Below, in pieces: positions 58,955-64,000 of a stretch of DNA of 64,000 bases. The notes beneath the pieces are model-generated. The model saw nothing but the letters and a program-made list of their open reading frames with translations, searched no databases and was not told where the DNA came from. Source of the stretch: Tetracentron sinense (Eukaryota > Streptophyta > Magnoliopsida > Trochodendrales > Trochodendraceae); contig CM026573.1 in NCBI GenBank assembly GCA_015143295.1, positions 6,436,434-6,500,433 on the forward strand. The letters are read 5' to 3'. Numbering within the stretch: position 1 is the stretch's first letter; every line of letters starts with the position of its first letter. Both the position numbers and the translations under genes were made by a program.

Positions 58955-60344
58955 ATGCCACTTTTCCAAGAGAGAGCCCTGTTTGTAGGGCTCTTGATCT
59001 TCTGCATGACAGTTGTGAGTTCATCACAGCATGGCCATTACATGCCTCCGAATGTAACACGTCTGACAGATCTTTTCCATCATCTCACATTCAACGACGG
59101 GTTCTCTGAATATTTTGGAAGCTCAAACATCCATTTGATTGATAACGGATCCTACGTCGATCTTGTTCTCGACAAATCTTCTGGTAAAGTCTTTCATACC
59201 TGTGACTGTCACTGAATGTCTTGAGTGTTGAGATTATCATTAGGTGTGATTTGGGTACTTTTACAGGATCTGGATTCGTCTCGCAAGACAAATATTGCTA
59301 TGGATTCTTCAGTGCTGCCATTAAGCTGCCCCTCGGTTACTCATCTGGCGTCGTAGTAGCCTTCTATGTCAGCTCTCTCTCTCCCTCTTTTTCTTTCAAA
59401 ATATTTCAGAGACAAATATGCATAAATGCAATATACAAAAGGCATTATATATACAATTTGCATGCATAACATGGCTAACAAAACTTTACATTCATTCACA
59501 CATTATTTATTAGGATTTATTTGCATGAATTTATAGTTGATTTACAGTCATAAAACATACACATGCATGCATGGCACAAAACGCATTACATGTATGCATC
59601 AAAGTTACCGCAGTAGATGCGCATCATCTGACAGGATCGGGAAAATTCAGATGTCCAATGCAGATTTGTTCCCTCACACCCACGACGAGATCGACTTTGA
59701 ATTGCTTGGTCATCAGAAGGGAAAAGACTGGGTCCTGCAAACAAATATCTACAGCAATGGCAGTGTCAGCACAGGAAGAGGAGAAATTTCGTCTCTGGTT
59801 CGACCCAACAGAACAGTTTCATCGATACAGCATCATTTGGAATAATCATCATATAGTGTAAGACAATTCAAAGTTAAAAGGATGAAATCTGACAGTACCC
59901 ACATGATCTTAAGAAACTATGAGTCCATGCAGGTTTCTTGTTGACAATATACCAGTAAGAGAGGTGTACCACAGTGATGCAATATCTTCAGTTTATCCTT
60001 CGAAAGCCATGTCGGTTTATGCAACAATATGGGACGGATCGCGGTGGGCAACACATGGTGGAAAATACCCAGTTAATTACAAGTTTGCACCATTTGTCGC
60101 TTCATTTGGGGAGATGGAAATGGAAGGATGCTTATGGGATCCAACAAAGCAAGTTCTTTTGTGTTCTAAAGGTGGTGAAGAAGGTGTTTCAAGCTTAGAC
60201 CCAGTCGAGGGAGAACAATTTGTTAGACTGTCACAGCAACAGAAGATGGGGATGGAGTGGATCAGGAAGAAGCTCATGTTCTACTCATACTGTAAAGATC
60301 CAGCCAGATTTAAAGTTCTACCATCAGAATGTAGTGAGACATAA
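58955..60344 (+). CDS. Xyloglucan endotransglucosylase/hydrolase, group III-B, with apparent frameshift
   Basis: Four exons: 58955-59183, 59267-59367, 59651-59857 and 59933-60344 (GT-AG). The signal peptide is [20 protein letters not shown] followed by VSSSQ. Catalytic motif [10 protein letters not shown] lies in exon 3; the two Glu and one Asp act as nucleophile and acid/base in family GH16. Further blocks are [47 protein letters not shown] and C-terminal YSYCKDP with Cys pairs. The family cuts and rejoins wall xyloglucan in the apoplast. Within exon 3, near 59775-59783, the frame carrying the catalytic motif and the frame carrying WFDPT do not agree: relatives have GREEKF, which needs a 2-base loss or 1-base gain here. 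The exons sum to 949 bases, not a multiple of three. This is either a pseudogene mutation or a sequence error. Closest by memory to XTH27-30. Confidence 0.85.
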
Positions 60345-61178
60345 GGTGGTTGCTCAAAAACAAAAAAAGAGATGGAGATTAAGAGATGAATAATGGTGCG
60401 ATTGTGATACATTAATGGCTTTCAGCTCTGTTAAGTGTTAAGATATCAGATTAACGAGTTGCATAACTGTACTTTGTCAGTATGGATCATTGGGATTCAG
60501 GGTGCCAGTCTGGCCCAACCACCTCAAAGTCTGTCCCGTGTCCAGTCTATTCCCAGCCTTAAGGTTTACAATGCCAGTTTGAATCCAGATCATCCCAGGT
60601 TTAGCACATCGACAAACACCAGCGTTTGAAAACAAATATAATCACGGCAATGGAAAACATAAAATGTCCAGATACACCTACAAAATCTATAATCCATGCC
60701 TAACAAATTACAATTATAAGATCATAGGCATAACAAGTTTAAGGGGGTTATTATTAGTTATGATTGGATCAGTTGGGAAGGGCAAGAAATTTCAATTTAT
60801 AATGACAGAGTTCAGTTCCAGTTACTGTCAAAGGTGATCTCAATTTGTGTCAGAATGTGTTATAAGTATAACAAACCACAATAAAGGTAATAGACTGATG
60901 AAAATGATCTTTCTTGGAAAGACCACAAACAGCACCATTTAATTGCAGACAATACACCTATCTTCAGTAATCAAGAATAGATTACTAGATGGTTCATCAC
61001 TAACCTGAGACAGGATGGTGGGTAGAACATAAGCCATGTAGCCATTCATCCAGTAACAAGAAGCACGTCGTAATGATGAAGTTATTGTTATAATTGTCAT
61101 GTAATCACAACCTAACCTGTTGGTGCTTTATTCTATTCATAATGACAATGTTAACATAAACAAAGTAGCAACAAGAAA
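60345..61178. other. Convergent 3' region between XTH and ALDH
   Basis: Contains the 3' UTRs of the two tail-to-tail genes. No other gene seen. Confidence 0.45.
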
Positions 61179-62553
61179 TTATAACCATGCTGGGTTCTTC
61201 AAAGAAGTAACAACAGCCTTCACTTGCAAGTAGTTACTAAGGCTGTAAATCCCCTTTTCTCTGCCCTGCCCACTCATCTTGTATCCGCCAAAAGGAATAG
61301 CAGCATCAAAGATGTCAAAGCAATTAATCCATATTGTCCCAGCTTTCAATGCACGTGTCAGGGTGTTGGCAGTGTCTATGTTCTTGGTGAAGACTCCTGC
61401 AGCCAGCCCATAACGGGTGGCATTTGCCCTTCGTATCACCTCATCAAGGTCCCTGTTATCAATCAAACAAGAAGGCAAGTGAAGGACAAATACTTTGACA
61501 AAATGTATTGCACGGTTAATAACTCACTTGAATTACCGATCATTAAACAAAAAACTCACTTGAATTTCAAGATGGACTGCACTGGGCCAAAGATCTCATC
61601 CTTCGCTATCAACATGTCATCCTAGTTGACATATGGGTTGCAACCATGTTATTTCAAATAATATTTTATCTGTCTTAATGGAAGCTGTCACAGGATTGGT
61701 GTAAACATACCTGCACATTTGAGAAAACAGTGGGCTGTATATAGTAGCCTTTGGAACCAAACTGTTCACCTCCAGATTCAAGGGTAGCACCGCTTTTAAC
61801 GCCTGATCTTATGTACCCAAGGATCTTCTCGAATTGCTCTGAGTCGATCTGAGGTACTCGTAAGTGCCAAAGAACAGTATCACTAAACATATATAGAACT
61901 AACATAATTTGTACCTTTGTGGTACTTATTATCAGTGAGAGAAAGATGTGTAACAACATTAATCAGATGCAAAAGCATAATGCAGTTGGCTTTCGAGAGA
62001 ATTTTTCAACAGTGTTGTTGTAAGATAAGTGTCAAAAACAAAATGTCCCAAGATATCATTCCTGAAGATTGTTAAACAAGCAGATCTCCAATGAACCATT
62101 GTGTGAGAACTGAGAGAGAGAGAGAGAGAGACAGAGAGACTCATTTACCTGAGGACCTTGTTCCACACCCTTCTTGAAGGGATCACCAACAACACGGCTC
62201 ATAGCACGTGCCTTTGCTTTCTCTAGAAACTCATCATATACATGTTCATGTACAAATGTACGAGAGCCAGCACAGCAGCATTGTCCCTGCAGAGTGCAGA
62301 CCGCACAACCTTTATGATCAATGGATTCAAACATCCAACAAATCCAACCTGTACTTTAAAAAGAATAGAGTGAACACACCTGATTAAAGAATAGAGCAAA
62401 GTGTGCAAGCTCAACAGCCTCATCAACGTCAGCATCCTCACATACAATGAAAGGGGATTTCCCTCCAAGCTCCAAAGTCACTGGCTTAAGATTGCTTTTT
62501 GCAGCTAACTCCAGTACAATTTTCCCGGTACTAGTTGATCCTGTGAAAGCAAG
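61179..62553 (-). CDS. ALDH2B: Aldehyde dehydrogenase, ALDH2B (mitochondrial) type, last five exons
   Basis: Minus-strand exons in gene order: 62553-62380, 62286-62149, 61848-61711, 61621-61560 and 61452-61179; phases fit, giving 261 residues. The first visible exon begins [13 protein letters not shown] and holds [10 protein letters not shown] with the general-base Glu. The next holds GQCCCAGSR with the catalytic Cys, then [10 protein letters not shown]. Later come [43 protein letters not shown] and the terminal NPAWL. This family oxidises aldehydes (for example acetaldehyde) to acids with NAD, as a tetramer, in mitochondria for the 2B group. The N-terminal half, with any targeting peptide, lies right of the window behind an intron longer than 1.4 kb. 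No breaks in the visible part. Confidence 0.93.
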
Positions 62554-64000
62554 CTGCAAATGGAGCAATAACAGTTTAGAGGACTGCACAGGCATGAACT
62601 CGAAATGAATATTTAGGTGTACCAGATTACTAGTATTCCCATTATTCATCCTTTGGCTCTGTTAATATGCTTAAGGATAGTCATTCTATCACATTAAGGC
62701 CAACCTCCTTATCAAATATGCTATGCCCAAGGACTGTTAACATCTGTGCCTTCAAAACTAGTACTTACCTTCAGCATACTGATCCACAACATCTATAACT
62801 TAATAGGCAGAAAAGGATAAGAGGTGTCAAACATTGCAACCCCAGAAAAAAGTGACACTGATGTGCATCTACTTTTATACGAGAGTTGGAAGATTTTATT
62901 AACAAAATACAGTTCAAATAAGCATAATAGAAATGAACAACAAGAGAAATACAAACAAATCAAACCTATATAATCAAGAAACAAATAAGAAAAAAAAAAG
63001 AAAAAAAAAAGAGTATGTGACCCTATTTATGTGTAATTGATACAGCAATTTTTTGTAATAAAGAACGGCCTTCATACTTCAAGATGCACTGTGCTACTTC
63101 AGGTTTGTAGCTGCCTTTTGTTCCACTGATCCATGAGGTAATCCATAAAGATTAATTTCATCCAAGATTAGGCACAGCATCAGAGTAACAAAACCAAATG
63201 ACTTGTAATCCTTTATTCATGTGAAGCCTTTTCAGTCCCAAAGAATATCGTATTCCATTGGATGATCAAGCTTATTTTGCCTCACGCCTAAGGATGTATT
63301 GAACAGGATCTACAAAAGTTTGAAGGAAGTGTCACAAGTTTGAATGCCTGTTTGTTTTTTATTAGGAGGTTCTTCTTCATTGTATCCATAATGACAAGGT
63401 CGGGGTTCGGGAATAATTCGGCAAGGGTTAAGTTTAAATTTGGAAAATTTTGGGAAAAAGACAATAATTATAAAAATATATCCAACAATTTGATTAGATA
63501 ATATACAAAATAAGCAGTTTACTTTGTCGAATTATTGTGAAATTCGCGAATAATTCAGGATATTTGGGAATAATTCGCAAAATTTGCAAATAATTCAGCA
63601 AATCTAAAATTCATGAATAATTCCGCACACTTACAATTCGCGAAAAAGTCACATTTTTTTTTCAAGAATTTTGTTACTATGATTGTATCTAAAATTCTCA
63701 CTCCTTTTGCACCATCATGTTTAGAGATAAACCACTTTGGACCTTGTAGAACCTATAAGATCACATATCTCTCTCTCTGCTATACAAACTGAAGGGCACC
63801 CAGTAGTTTCCACTGTTTCTACATATGCATGGTCTCCATCAGTTGACAAATGACAGGAAAATTAATTCTGATTCTCATGTCTTACACTCCTTAGCACAAA
63901 TGTTTCACCTCTATAAAATTGTACTTGATTTCATCTAATACACTGCCCATTTCCAGTACAGCTACCGTTTGAGACACTGGCTTCAGTGACTATGTTCATA
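62554..64000 (-). other. Large ALDH intron with a MITE-like insert
   Basis: No exon recognised up to the right edge. About 63390-63680 repeats AATAATTCG/CGAATTATT and ATTCGCGAA words in both directions with an A/T-rich core, as in a small MITE. A/T-rich elsewhere. Confidence 0.5.

Noticed and set aside
58795-59109. 104-codon frame starting before XTH
   Set aside because: Overlaps XTH exon 1 in another frame; the XTH frame has a signal peptide and family motifs.

Overview
The window is nuclear DNA from a flowering plant, most likely a eudicot with a medium-to-large, transposon-rich genome. The evidence is intron-split genes with GT-AG junctions, plant-specific families (HD-ZIP I, XTH, ATL RING-H2), Tat-type Ty3/gypsy and Copia elements, hAT-like MITEs and tRNA-derived SINEs. 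I cannot name the species.

Layout, left to right. 1-7335: three antisense L1-type LINE remnants, probably inside a large intron of the next gene. 8355-11003: the last four coding exons of an RBM25-like splicing factor (RS-like region plus PWI domain). 11-19 kb: intergenic DNA with a G-rich tract and a long-TIR MITE family. 19845-21922: a class I HD-ZIP gene of the ATHB-1/HAT5 type, with a short uORF in its leader. 23414-30519: a young Ty3/gypsy (Tat-like) element with two 768-bp LTRs, a 5-bp target duplication and an antisense gene region with its own TATA box. 31061 to about 38030: a roughly 3.4-kb tandem segmental duplication whose two units carry different MITE insertions. 38-47 kb: hAT-type MITEs, an 81-bp tandem repeat, Myb/SANT-like remnants and a broken Copia fossil. 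Most of this probably lies in a leader intron of the following gene. 47464-51961: a five-exon ARM/HEAT-repeat (TOG-like) gene. 54969-55433: an intronless ATL-type RING-H2 E3 ligase gene. 58955-60344: a four-exon group III XTH gene with an apparent frameshift. 61179-62553 (minus): the last five exons of a mitochondrial-type ALDH2 gene that continues beyond the right edge.

The host genes are unrelated housekeeping or regulatory genes and do not form a pathway. From memory, HAT5 and an ARM-repeat gene are also near neighbours in Arabidopsis (AT3G01470 and AT3G01450), so that pair may be ancestral microsynteny.

The most unusual signal is in the gypsy LTRs: six 19-bp dyads (CGTTGTC-N5-GACAACG) repeated at an exact 23-bp period, with conserved arms and free spacers. 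Also notable are three ultra-short LINE-tail insertions (16-42 bp) with clear target-site duplications, and the HAT5 leader uORF.
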